Assembly: GCA_024643485.1 (NCBI GenBank)
Contig: JAHEMU010000024.1
Span: 1-14,691 of the forward strand
Direction: 5' to 3'
DNA: 14,691 nucleotides
From: Cytophagales bacterium
Lineage (GTDB): Bacteria > Bacteroidota > Bacteroidia > Cytophagales > Cyclobacteriaceae
A program made the position numbers and the translations under genes. The notes under the pieces are model-generated. The model was not told the origin of the DNA. It did no database searches and worked only from the letters and a program-made list of their open reading frames with translations. Shown in pieces: positions 6,364-14,087 of this stretch (its first letter is position 1; the number at the start of each line of letters is the position of its first letter).

Positions 6364-6687
6364 TTAGATTAATTCTTTTGAAGGGTCCCAGAAGGATTGT
6401 TTGAAGGCAATAATTTGATCGTTCTTAACCTGGTGACCTTCTGCCTCAAGCATAGTTTGCATGGCGTCTGGTGTAGAAAAATGATGTTTTCCTGTCAATA
6501 ATCCATTCCGATTTACCACGCGATGGGCTGGTACATCCGATAAGCCATGGGCAGCATTCATCGCCCAACCAACCATCCTTGCACTCATTTTGGTGCCAAG
6601 GTAATTTGCAATGGCTCCATAACTAGTAACGCGGCCTTTCGGGATCAACCGTACAACCTCATATACATCATTAAAAAAGTTTTTCAT
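6364..6687 (-). CDS. Alkyltransferase-like protein (ATL), Cys-less MGMT homologue
   Basis: A 107-residue protein covering only the DNA-binding C-terminal domain of O6-alkylguanine-DNA alkyltransferases. It shows the winged helix region IPKGRVTSYGAIANYL (15-30), the ARMVGWAM segment (36-43) whose R37 matches the arginine finger, and PAHRVVN (53-59) where the active Cys of PCHR is replaced by A54. Family knowledge: ATLs such as E. coli YbaZ and fission yeast Atl1 bind O6-alkylguanine, flip and hold the base without removing the alkyl group, and hand the lesion to nucleotide excision repair. The missing Cys therefore defines the subfamily and is not a defect. The protein is cytoplasmic. It diverges from the Ig-like repeat protein across about 70 nt, and its stop lies 3 nt from the half-site array. 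Confidence 0.9.
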   Translation of the reverse strand: MKNFFNDVYEVVRLIPKGRVTSYGAIANYLGTKMSARMVGWAMNAAHGLSDVPAHRVVNRNGLLTGKHHFSTPDAMQTMLEAEGHQVKNDQIIAFKQSFWDPSKELI

Positions 6688-6728
6688 GCTGTTGATGGAA
6701 ATCTTTAAGTCTTCTTCAATAGAAATCT

Positions 6729-6736
6729 TACCTTTG
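6729..6736 (+). promoter_or_regulatory. Bacteroidota -7 promoter element TACCTTTG
   Basis: TACCTTTG is an exact match to the TAnnTTTG -7 consensus of the Bacteroidota primary sigma factor. No good TTG stands 19-21 nt upstream, so the -33 element is weak. Transcription would start near 6741, giving a leader of about 19 nt to the ATG at 6760. This argues against the GTG at 6736, which is part of the element itself. Confidence 0.55.
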
Positions 6737-6759
6737 TGAAATTAGGAAAAAAATTCACT

Positions 6760-8619
6760 ATGCGTAAATTATTCGTCCTTTTAGCTTTTACCTCTTTTTC
6801 TTTGCACGGTTTGTGTCAGAACTATGCATTGGTTTTCCCAAATCAGCCTGATTGGAATGTGATTAAGGAAGGAGAATTAGTAGAATTTAAATTAAAAACA
6901 AATCCAGCTTCTGATTCAATTACTTATTCCTTAAATACTTCCGTGGCTGGTATGTCGCTGAAATCTGAAGGAAATTTCTCATGGAAACCGAGCAGATTAG
7001 ATGCGGAATCGGGTAATGCTGAAGCAATGTTTATTGCCAAAAAAGGCGATCAGGTGGTAGCTCAGAAATTAGTAATTTTTACAATTAATAAAAAACAACC
7101 AATCCCTTCCTCCAATTTACCATTGGAACTGAGTCGCCTTGAAATTGTTCAACGTCCAAGTTGGAATTTATTGAAAGAGGGTGATAATGCTCGATTAAAG
7201 ATCAAAGCGTTTTCTACTACAGGAAAAGAGATGAAGGTGAGGTATTATATTGAAGAAGGGGAAAAATCAACCCTAACAGTAGATTCTATTGGCCTAATCC
7301 AATGGACTCCACCTTATGATTATGTGGATCGTTTAGAGCAGACACGTGAAAAACACTTTTTTATAATTGGTGAAGATGAAAATGGAAACTTGGCTTCTGA
7401 AAAGATAGTTTTTACTGTTTTTCATAAAAATCAAGCCCCTGTAGTTCGCCCAATTCCCCCGATTTACGTTTTGTTGGGAACGAATAACACGTTCTTTATA
7501 AGTAATGAGCAAGTGGAAGATCCTGACCAAGACCCGATAGTGTATTTGGTGAGATCTACCGATTTACCCGAAGGAATGGATTTTTCATCTTCTGGGAAAA
7601 TTACGTGGTCTCCTTCAAGAAGCCAATTCAATTCCTTAAGAAATAATTCACTGAAAATTCCATTTATTGTGGAAGACCAACCCGCAAAAGGACGAGCGGA
7701 AGGTACGTTAATCATCGAAGCAAGTAGCATGGATATGCCACCTGAAATTACATTAATCCCTTCGGAATCAGCTGTAAAAGTGAAGGAAAATGAACGTATG
7801 CATTTAATTTTCCATTTGTCTGACCCGAATGGTGATGAAGATATCGATCAATTTAGTTTTGTATCTGAAGATGAGCGCCTTTCGCCTGAATTGTTGGTAA
7901 AAAATACAAACAATCAATATGAGTTTGTTTGGAGCCCTGGCTTTGATTTTGTAAATGATCCTGAAAGATCTAAAGAGTTTGAAATCAGATTTTTCGTGTT
8001 AGATAAATCGAGAAAGATGACCGAGAAAATTTTATCAATTACCGTGGAGGATACTGAAGATTTATCGAAGAAAGACACTGAAAATTCTATCTTTTATAAA
8101 GAGGTATTAACGGATGTTCTAAACTTAATGGATCAGCTGGAGGAAAATCAGAAGGCTTTAGAAAAAGAAATGAAATTGGCTAAAAAAGGGAAGAAAAACA
8201 GAGCTCTAGTCAATGCGTCAATTGGCGCGATTACTGGATTGTCACCAGTTATTTCACAAGACGAAACTCAAAAAATGATTAGCGTGATTGGGGGAACTTC
8301 AACCTTAACTCTCGGAACTCTTGAAGCAAGAGATGTGATTGGTAAATCAGTGACTGCAATCAACGACCAATTAAAATTAAATGCTGAATTATATAATCAA
8401 TTTCTTTCTGAAGGTATTTCATTTGCGCGAAGATATAATTCAAAAGCAGCCCGTCGAGATCAAAATTTCACTTTTGATCTTGAGAAAATCAAGAAGTTAT
8501 TAATTAGCCCGAAATTGAGCATGTTGGAATTAGACGCTGGTTGGGAAAACAATAAAAAAGTAACAAGCAGACGTTTAAAATCGGTATTTACTGATTATGA
8601 CATGGAGGAAAATCAATAA
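6760..8619 (+). CDS. Large secreted Ig/cadherin-like repeat protein with helical C-terminus
   Basis: 619 residues from the ATG at 6760, chosen over the in-frame GTG at 6736 because the GTG lies in a perfect -7 element and the ATG starts a clean signal peptide (M-R-K, hydrophobic core, LHGLCQ end, about residues 1-20). The exported part holds about four beta-sandwich repeats of the putative-Ig type, each with the W-x-P signature: FSWKP (about 73), IQWTP (180), ITWSP (281) and FVWSP (389). The first two repeats also share a PxWNxxKEG motif (DWNVIKEG near 31 and SWNLLKEG near 134). Acidic clusters EDPDQDP (253-259) and SDPNGDEDID (354-363) look like calcium-binding loops. After residue 440 the protein becomes helical and charged (EENQKALEKEMKLAKKGKK) without repeats. 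No membrane anchor or T9SS sorting domain is evident at the C-terminus. Probably a periplasmic or surface structural protein; function unknown. Confidence 0.8.
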   Translation: MRKLFVLLAFTSFSLHGLCQNYALVFPNQPDWNVIKEGELVEFKLKTNPASDSITYSLNTSVAGMSLKSEGNFSWKPSRLDAESGNAEAMFIAKKGDQVVAQKLVIFTINKKQPIPSSNLPLELSRLEIVQRPSWNLLKEGDNARLKIKAFSTTGKEMKVRYYIEEGEKSTLTVDSIGLIQWTPPYDYVDRLEQTREKHFFIIGEDENGNLASEKIVFTVFHKNQAPVVRPIPPIYVLLGTNNTFFISNEQVEDPDQDPIVYLVRSTDLPEGMDFSSSGKITWSPSRSQFNSLRNNSLKIPFIVEDQPAKGRAEGTLIIEASSMDMPPEITLIPSESAVKVKENERMHLIFHLSDPNGDEDIDQFSFVSEDERLSPELLVKNTNNQYEFVWSPGFDFVNDPERSKEFEIRFFVLDKSRKMTEKILSITVEDTEDLSKKDTENSIFYKEVLTDVLNLMDQLEENQKALEKEMKLAKKGKKNRALVNASIGAITGLSPVISQDETQKMISVIGGTSTLTLGTLEARDVIGKSVTAINDQLKLNAELYNQFLSEGISFARRYNSKAARRDQNFTFDLEKIKKLLISPKLSMLELDAGWENNKKVTSRRLKSVFTDYDMEENQ

Positions 8620-9054
8620 TTATTCTTTACTTAAACTTTCCTGATAATAAATAGCCGGAATCAATAATATTAATAAGGTAGGATTGATGACTAGTCGGTG
8701 AATAAATGACAACAACGGACTGCTTATTTCCGATGTCCCTTCAAAATGGAGTTTTAGGGTAAAATAAACGGGTAAAAGGATTAACAACCCAAATAGTTCG
8801 ACTCCTATGGCCAGTTTTACATATTTTTTACTATTAAAAAGTAGGTAAATTACCATTACCATGATGGAATCATTTAATAAAAATCGGATGCATTTGTTAA
8901 CGACAAAATATGCTGAATCGCTTAAGTGGGGATTTCCAAATGGCTTTAGCAACCAATGTAAATAATTGAATTGTTGAGAAATATAAACAGTCGCCAATAA
9001 TAGGAAACAAATAACCAACCCAGGCCATTTATACGTAGATCGGTTAATTCTCAT
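8620..9054 (-). CDS. Exosortase-associated membrane protein (XrtF/XrtX-type)
   Basis: A 144-residue integral membrane protein with about four hydrophobic segments (11-26, 55-74, 81-100, 119-137). The pattern CIRFLLND...IYLLF (55-73), LLILLPVYF (90-98), HRLVINPTLLILLIPAIYYQ (119-138) resembles the small membrane protein that accompanies exosortase F in Bacteroidota; a related XrtX-associated family in Cytophagales is an alternative. Family knowledge: exosortases cleave and anchor C-terminal sorting signals, and the associated protein is a co-occurring partner of unknown role. No exosortase lies in this window: none of the neighbours shows its multi-span Cys/Arg/His arrangement. The gene is last in the minus-strand cluster, overlapping the propeller gene by 11 bp, and its stop codon directly abuts that of the convergent Ig-like protein gene with no spacer. 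I am fairly sure of the membrane topology, less sure of the family. Confidence 0.6.
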   Translation of the reverse strand: MRINRSTYKWPGLVICFLLLATVYISQQFNYLHWLLKPFGNPHLSDSAYFVVNKCIRFLLNDSIMVMVIYLLFNSKKYVKLAIGVELFGLLILLPVYFTLKLHFEGTSEISSPLLSFIHRLVINPTLLILLIPAIYYQESLSKE

Positions 9055-9904
9055 GGAGATTCCTTTTATCCTTTATTTCAAACAATTTACCTCTTTCATT
9101 CGAAATAACCATACGATTTTCCTCAGTATAAACAATCGCTTCTGATTGTCCACCTCTAGTAAATTTTCTTGCTTTTGCAGGTGATTTAAATAGCTGACTA
9201 TTTTCATGGTTCCAATCAAAAGTATAAATCATACCGTACCCCAGCAATGCAAAGGTCTCGCCAGTAGGAGAAATATCGGCTCCGGTGATCATATGTGGAA
9301 GGTAAATGCTGTCTATTGGGGAAATCAAGTAATCTCCAGGTTGGTCGGGCACCACATAAGCCCGAACCCATTTACTTCCTCGATTTTTTGAGAATAAAAA
9401 CAATTGATTATTCCACCAAAACATCGCTTCACAATCAAAATTTAATTCTTTAGCATCGGTAGGCGGATAAGTAGATTGATCAGCATATGAAAATTTAATG
9501 AGTTCAGTCGTTGTCGAAGATACTTTGTAAATAACTAGGTCTTTTCTTCTATTTAAATTGTTGCCGAAGTCGCCAACGTACCAATTACCATAGGAATCGA
9601 GAGCAAGGTCTTCCCAGTCCTTATTTTGAGTTTTTTGTAACTCGATTGAATCTTGAAGAACCCCTTTTGAATTAAACTTATATAAGAGGGTATTGCCACC
9701 CGAATCGTTGTGTGAGTATAAATTTGAGAAATCATCCGTAGCCAAACCACTGCTTTCCAAGAACGCAGGTGTGAAATTTCCCATTCTGGAAATGTGAAGT
9801 TGTTGCTTATCCTTTTCAAAGCCGAGGGATGAGACGGAAACTCCAAGGTTGAGTACCGCCATTCGGCCGGCAATCAAAAATCCAAGAAGTTTATAGCGCC
9901 ACAT
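9044..9904 (-). CDS. Predicted beta-propeller protein of unknown function
   Basis: A 286-residue protein without a family I can name precisely. It contains short motifs seen in Bacteroidota propeller-like proteins: SSGLATDD (51-58), HNDSGG (65-70), DWEDLALD (96-103), GDFGNN (111-116), NFDCEAMFWWNNQLFLFSKN (155-174) and GGQSEAIVYTEENRM (251-265). These look like successive blades with aromatic/Gly turns and acidic loops. The N-terminus is hydrophobic (about 5-26) but interrupted by R14, so export is possible though not a textbook signal peptide; M15 is an alternative start. Its ATG overlaps the rnhA stop as TAATG (1-nt overlap), which indicates translational coupling, and its own end overlaps the exosortase-associated gene by 11 bp. 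Its role may be linked to the cell surface, but this is inferred from structure and context only. Confidence 0.65.
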   Translation of the reverse strand: MWRYKLLGFLIAGRMAVLNLGVSVSSLGFEKDKQQLHISRMGNFTPAFLESSGLATDDFSNLYSHNDSGGNTLLYKFNSKGVLQDSIELQKTQNKDWEDLALDSYGNWYVGDFGNNLNRRKDLVIYKVSSTTTELIKFSYADQSTYPPTDAKELNFDCEAMFWWNNQLFLFSKNRGSKWVRAYVVPDQPGDYLISPIDSIYLPHMITGADISPTGETFALLGYGMIYTFDWNHENSQLFKSPAKARKFTRGGQSEAIVYTEENRMVISNERGKLFEIKDKRNLHEN

Positions 9905-10362
9905 TAATTGCTGGGTTGATTTTCATACCCACTGTCGACTTTCAGATTTCCACCTAAAGCAGCTTCTACGGCAAGTTCATCACATCGTTCATTTTCCGGA
10001 TGACCTGCATGGCCTTTTACCCATTGAAATTTCGGTTGATATTTTCTGTAAAGGGGAATGAATTTGCGCCATAAATCTGGATTTGCTTTTTTCTCAAATC
10101 CTTTTTTTTGCCAGTTCCAAATCCAACCTTTTTCTACAGAATCAACCACGTATTTTGAATCTGAATATATGGTAATGGGAATCCCCGTGGTTTTTATTTG
10201 CTCTAATGCGACAATTACAGATAATAATTCCATGCGGTTATTAGTCGTTAGTCGAAACCCTTCTGCCACCTCTTTGCGATGTTTTCCATAAATCATCACT
10301 ACGCCATATCCCCCTGGACCTGGGTTACCTCTTGAGGCACCATCGGTAAATATTTGAATCAT
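9904..10362 (-). CDS. rnhA: Ribonuclease HI
   Basis: 152 residues, close to the 155 of E. coli RNase HI. All catalytic positions are present: D7 in IFTDGASRGNPGPGGYG, E45 in NNRMEL, D68 in YSDSKYVV, and D128 in the ENERCDELA segment; the mobile catalytic histidine is H118 in WVKGHAGHPENE. The basic protrusion WNWQKKGFEKKANPDLW (82-98) is retained, as in the cellular enzyme. It degrades the RNA strand of RNA-DNA hybrids in the cytoplasm, removing primers and R-loops. It overlaps the upstream MarC gene by 4 bp (ATGA) and the downstream propeller gene by 1 bp (TAATG), so it is embedded in a tightly coupled four-gene operon. Confidence 0.97.
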   Translation of the reverse strand: MIQIFTDGASRGNPGPGGYGVVMIYGKHRKEVAEGFRLTTNNRMELLSVIVALEQIKTTGIPITIYSDSKYVVDSVEKGWIWNWQKKGFEKKANPDLWRKFIPLYRKYQPKFQWVKGHAGHPENERCDELAVEAALGGNLKVDSGYENQPSN

Positions 10363-10931
10363 AATGGAATATGTTGCTTAAGAATTTTAACCGCGATGGC
10401 TAATAATATAATACCGAATACTCTCCGAAGTACGTTAAAACCCGATTTTCCTATGGTCCGTTCCAACCAACCGGTGCTTTTTAATACGAGATAGACAAAG
10501 ATCAAATTGATAATAATTCCTACCAGAATATTTGACACTTGGTAAAGCGAACGCAAGGATAAAATGGTAGTTAAAGTACCGGCGCCAGAAATCAATGGGA
10601 ACGCTAATGGAATTATGGAACCACTACCTCCACTATTTGGGTCGTCTTTAAAGAAGCTTCTTCCAAGAATCATCTCCATAGCCAAAATAAAAATGATAAT
10701 TGCCCCAGCAATGGCAAACGATGCCACATCAAGCCCGAAGAGGGTAAGTATCGAATTCCCGACAAATAAAAAGCTGATCATTAGCAATCCAGAAATAATG
10801 GTTGCTTTAAGCGAATGTATATGCCCTTCTCTCTTTCTTATTTCAATGACAATGGGAATGCTACCTAAAATATCAATAATTGAAAATAGGATAAGTGTAA
10901 TAGAGGCGATTTCGGTGAAATTGAAATTCAT
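10359..10931 (-). CDS. MarC-family integral membrane protein
   Basis: 190 residues from the ATG at 10931. An in-frame TTG at 10958 would add nine residues but is part of a perfect -7 promoter element, and family members normally start with M-N-F-x-x-x-E-I as here. There are about six hydrophobic segments, and the conserved half-site SIIPLAFPLISGAGTLTTIL (about 105-124) and SIIDILGSIPIVIEI near the N-terminus are MarC hallmarks. The family was once linked to multiple antibiotic resistance, but that role was not supported; some members have been proposed as transporters and the substrate is unknown. It is the first gene of the operon marC-like / rnhA / propeller / exosortase-associated, with a 4-bp overlap with rnhA. 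Confidence 0.9.
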   Translation of the reverse strand: MNFNFTEIASITLILFSIIDILGSIPIVIEIRKREGHIHSLKATIISGLLMISFLFVGNSILTLFGLDVASFAIAGAIIIFILAMEMILGRSFFKDDPNSGGSGSIIPLAFPLISGAGTLTTILSLRSLYQVSNILVGIIINLIFVYLVLKSTGWLERTIGKSGFNVLRRVFGIILLAIAVKILKQHIPL

Positions 10932-10955
10932 GATTAAATTTTTCACAAAGTTTAT

Positions 10956-10963
10956 CAAAAATA
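10956..10963 (-). promoter_or_regulatory. Bacteroidota -7 element TATTTTTG for the MarC-rnhA operon
   Basis: Minus strand TATTTTTG matches TAnnTTTG exactly. No clear TTG lies 19-21 nt upstream. The transcription start near 10950 would leave about 19 nt before the ATG at 10931, the same geometry as at 6729-6760. It supports the ATG over the TTG at 10958. Confidence 0.45.
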
Positions 10964-11008
10964 AGTAGAATTGAGTCCTTTCGATTTAAAAATTAAGTAT
11001 TTTAAGTC

Positions 11009-12541
11009 ATGTTTAAAACGCTTCTTTCTATATTATTATCCTTTTTACTGCTTCAAGGATGTTTTTCACCTGCCGAGGAACACATGGAAGTGAAGGCGCC
11101 CAACATTGTTGTCTTTCTTGTAGATGATATGGGATGGCAAGATACCTCTGTCCCATTTTACGATAGTATTACTGCGTTTAATGAACGATATAAAACCCCA
11201 GCAATGGAACTCTTGGCGTCCCAAGGAATGAAATTCACCCAAGCTTATGCCTCTGCCGTTTGTTCTCCAACACGAATTTCGTTAATGACGGGAATGAATG
11301 CGGCACGCCATCGGGTGACTAATTGGACTCTACATAAAAATCAACCTACGGATGCTAAACATGAATTTTTGCAATTCCCAACATGGAATATGAATGGAAT
11401 GACCAATGAATTAACAGTGGAAAACACCGTTCGTGCAACACCCTTACCCCAGATTTTACATAATGCTGGTTATTATGCAATTCACGTAGGAAAAGCGCAT
11501 TTTGGCGCAAACCAAACACCCGGTGAAGACCCAACGCATTTAGGCTTTGACGTAAATATTGCAGGTCATGCAGCAGGAGCTCCAGCTTCCTATTACGGGG
11601 AAAATAACTATGGAAATATAGACCAAACGCAAACCACTTGGGCCGTTCCGGGTTTGGAAAAATATCATGGTTCAAAGGTGTTTTTATCCGAAGCGTTAAC
11701 GCGGGAAGCTATATATCAAATGGACACGGCGATTAATCGCAATCAACCATTTTTTTTATATATGGCACATTATGCTGTTCATGCACCAATACAAGCGGAT
11801 TCAACTTATTTGAAGGCTTATTTAGAAATGGGATTAGACCCTAAGGAAGCTGCTTACGCTTCCCTCATTGAAGGGATGGACAAAAGTTTGGGTGATATCA
11901 TGAGTTTTCTGGCAAAGAAAAAAATAGAGGATAACACCATCATCCTATTTATGAGTGATAACGGTGGGCTAAGTGCCTCGGCTAGAGGTGGAATTCCTCA
12001 TACTCATAACGCGCCTTTAAATAGTGGAAAGGGTAGTTCGTATGAAGGCGGGATTCGAGAACCTATGATTGTAAAATGGCCTGGCGTGGTTAAAGGTGGG
12101 TCGGTTCAAAAACAACCAGTAATTATAGAAGATTTTTTTACATCAATAGCAGAAATGGCGGGCGCTAGTTTGGATAGTATTTCTCAAAAACTCGATGGAG
12201 TAAGCTTTATCCCTCTGCTAAAGGGAAGTCCCTATTCGGGGTTAAACAGACCTTTATTTTGGCATTTTCCCAATTTATGGGGAGCTAAAGGACCAGGGAT
12301 TGGAAGTTATAGTGCAGTTCGTTTTGGTAATTGGAAATTAATTTATTTTCATGAAGACCGACATGTTGAATTGTATAACATCGCAATGGATATTGGTGAA
12401 AAGCACAATCTGGCTGAAAATGAAAAAGATAAAGTAGCCGAGTTATCTGCCATTTTAGGCACATATTTACGTAAAGTAGAGGCTCAAATGCCTTTTGATA
12501 CTAGAGTAAATCGATTGGTTCCCTTTCCCGATGAAAGGTAA
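11009..12541 (+). CDS. Sulfatase lipoprotein (formylglycine-dependent, arylsulfatase A-like)
   Basis: A 510-residue type I sulfatase. The N-terminus is a lipoprotein signal with lipobox LLQGC (lipidated C18). Active-site features: metal-binding D39-D40 in FLVDDMGWQD; the CxPxR motif as CSPTR (85-89), where C85 is converted to formylglycine; GKAHFG (161-166) with K162 and H164; H254 or H258 in YMAHYAVH; D317-N318 in MSDNGG; and K341 in the NSGKGSSYEGGIREP segment. It would remove sulfate esters from a sulfated sugar or similar substrate at the periplasmic side or outer membrane. In Bacteroidota sulfatases often sit in polysaccharide utilisation loci, but there is no SusC/SusD pair or glycoside hydrolase here, and no maturase gene in the window. 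It converges on the transglycosylase gene with 8 nt between the stop codons and no terminator. Only a weak promoter (TTG 10971-10973, 20 nt, TAAGTATT) precedes it. Confidence 0.93.
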   Translation: MFKTLLSILLSFLLLQGCFSPAEEHMEVKAPNIVVFLVDDMGWQDTSVPFYDSITAFNERYKTPAMELLASQGMKFTQAYASAVCSPTRISLMTGMNAARHRVTNWTLHKNQPTDAKHEFLQFPTWNMNGMTNELTVENTVRATPLPQILHNAGYYAIHVGKAHFGANQTPGEDPTHLGFDVNIAGHAAGAPASYYGENNYGNIDQTQTTWAVPGLEKYHGSKVFLSEALTREAIYQMDTAINRNQPFFLYMAHYAVHAPIQADSTYLKAYLEMGLDPKEAAYASLIEGMDKSLGDIMSFLAKKKIEDNTIILFMSDNGGLSASARGGIPHTHNAPLNSGKGSSYEGGIREPMIVKWPGVVKGGSVQKQPVIIEDFFTSIAEMAGASLDSISQKLDGVSFIPLLKGSPYSGLNRPLFWHFPNLWGAKGPGIGSYSAVRFGNWKLIYFHEDRHVELYNIAMDIGEKHNLAENEKDKVAELSAILGTYLRKVEAQMPFDTRVNRLVPFPDER

Positions 12542-12549
12542 ATAAAAAG

Positions 12550-13986
12550 TTATTTTTCAAAATGCTGAATGTATTGCTGATACCTCAATAAAATATCATT
12601 TACATATTCCACTGAAGACTGACCACGGGCATATCCATATTTTACAATTTCTTTCCTGAAGAATTTAGGATCACTTTTTTTCACCATACATGCGGCGACG
12701 TTTTCATCCCAAATGGTAACGGATAATCCCATTTCTTGAGCCAGAGCAACTCCATCTTGTACATGACCAAGACCTATGTTATAGGAAGCAAGTATAAATT
12801 TAATTCGCTCTTGGGGTTCCGGAACTTTATCCGACCATTCATTTTCCAGAAATTTTAAAAACCGACATCCTGCTTTGATATTTTCTGAAGGATCGAGCAA
12901 GTTATTCGCTCCAAAATGAGCCCCCGTATTGGGCATCACTTGCATTAAACCTTCGGCCCCTGCCCAGGAGATAATTTCTGATTTAAATCTTGATTCTTGA
13001 TATATTAAAGAAGATAACAATCGCCAATCCCATCCGATGGAATCGGCCCATTGATGGATAATTTCATCGTAAGGAGAAATTTGATTGCCAGTAATGGATG
13101 AAAATTCACTTTGTGCCCGGTCGATTATTTGCCTGCTTACTTTGAAATATCGATTGTATATGATCGCATGGAGTGAAGTAGATTGGATTTCGTTGATAAA
13201 TTCATTTAAACTCGATTCCAATTCTGGGTTATTATTCCTGATCGCCCAGGCAATGCGCTGCGGAAAGCTCACGGGTGTTTCTACATCCAACAAAGGTTGG
13301 TACGCCGCGTTTACTTCTCCTAATTGTTCATCTGTTATGGTGTATTCTATCTTCCCATCTACGACCCAATTAATCAGCTCTTCGGTTTCTACACTATCCT
13401 CTTCAATGACATGAATGACACCCCCCATCTCTTCAGACAAATGGTTTAGTCGATCCGTATAAGAGGAACTTTTTCGAACGTGAACCGTTTTCCCAATCAA
13501 ATCAACCTGATTTCTAATAAGTTGTCTATTCCAGTAAGCAGTAGAAACCTTTCGCCAATTATCCGGTTTTCGCTGTACCAATACTTGTCGCGTGGTGGTG
13601 AGTGGTTCGGTAAAATGGACCACTTCTTTTCTTTGATTGGTGATGGCTAAAAAAAATGCGATAAGGTCGGCTTCCCCCGAATTGATTAAATCAAAAGCCT
13701 GGTCGATGGAGGTGATGACTTTAATTTCCAAAGAGACCCCAATTTTATCACAGTACCGTTTAACCAGTTCGTATTGATAGCCCATGGGTTGCCCCTTATA
13801 AATGAAATAGCCGGTACTAGTGTTGTCAAAAACGGCAATCAATTTTCCTCTTTCTATTATTTTGTTTAAGTCAAACTCCACCGATGGGGTAAAAGGAATA
13901 TCAAGATCAGATTGCTCCCCCTTCGGGCTACAACTAATTCCTAAAAGAAGTACGCTTAAAAGAAGTAAAATTGGGGAATACCGCAT
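12550..13986 (-). CDS. mltF: MltF-like membrane-bound lytic murein transglycosylase (lipoprotein)
   Basis: A 478-residue lipoprotein with lipobox LGISC (C19). Residues about 40-280 form a solute-binding-protein-like module (IIERGKLIAVFDN, MGYQYELVKRYCDKIG, FTEPLTTTRQVLVQRKP), which in MltF is a regulatory domain. Residues about 305-470 form an SLT catalytic domain with E331 in YQESRF, GLMQVMP (346-352) and ASYNIGLGHV (400-409). Family knowledge: MltF cleaves the MurNAc-GlcNAc bond with formation of 1,6-anhydro-MurNAc, and muropeptide binding to the first domain controls it. The length is a little shorter than E. coli MltF (518 aa). It diverges from the polyprenyl synthase gene over 150 nt; both concern envelope synthesis, since undecaprenyl and longer isoprenoids and wall remodelling share that theme, but a functional link is inference. 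Confidence 0.9.
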   Translation of the reverse strand: MRYSPILLLLSVLLLGISCSPKGEQSDLDIPFTPSVEFDLNKIIERGKLIAVFDNTSTGYFIYKGQPMGYQYELVKRYCDKIGVSLEIKVITSIDQAFDLINSGEADLIAFFLAITNQRKEVVHFTEPLTTTRQVLVQRKPDNWRKVSTAYWNRQLIRNQVDLIGKTVHVRKSSSYTDRLNHLSEEMGGVIHVIEEDSVETEELINWVVDGKIEYTITDEQLGEVNAAYQPLLDVETPVSFPQRIAWAIRNNNPELESSLNEFINEIQSTSLHAIIYNRYFKVSRQIIDRAQSEFSSITGNQISPYDEIIHQWADSIGWDWRLLSSLIYQESRFKSEIISWAGAEGLMQVMPNTGAHFGANNLLDPSENIKAGCRFLKFLENEWSDKVPEPQERIKFILASYNIGLGHVQDGVALAQEMGLSVTIWDENVAACMVKKSDPKFFRKEIVKYGYARGQSSVEYVNDILLRYQQYIQHFEK

Positions 13987-14087
13987 GTTGAAAATTAAGC
14001 AACATTCTCAATAAATCAAATTTTCATCTAAAAAGCGGGATTGATAATGTCAATTTTATGGTAAACTCATTCTAAATGGTAAAGAAA

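Noticed and set aside
6592..6614. GGTGCCAAGGTAATTTGC-like string considered as another sigma-54 site
   Set aside because: It lies inside the alkyltransferase-like coding region and the GG to GC spacing is not 10 nt.
9553..9873. 106-aa minus-strand frame inside the propeller gene
   Set aside because: It is a different frame of a gene with clear motifs and has no features of its own.
10564..10968. 134-aa plus-strand frame opposite the MarC gene
   Set aside because: It is a shadow: it covers the conserved MarC frame in antisense and shows no family features.
14025..14053. Minus-strand TTGACA-17 nt-TAGATG resembling an E. coli sigma-70 promoter for the MltF-like gene
   Set aside because: The Bacteroidota primary sigma factor uses TTG/TAnnTTTG, not TTGACA/TATAAT; such a match in AT-rich DNA can occur by chance.
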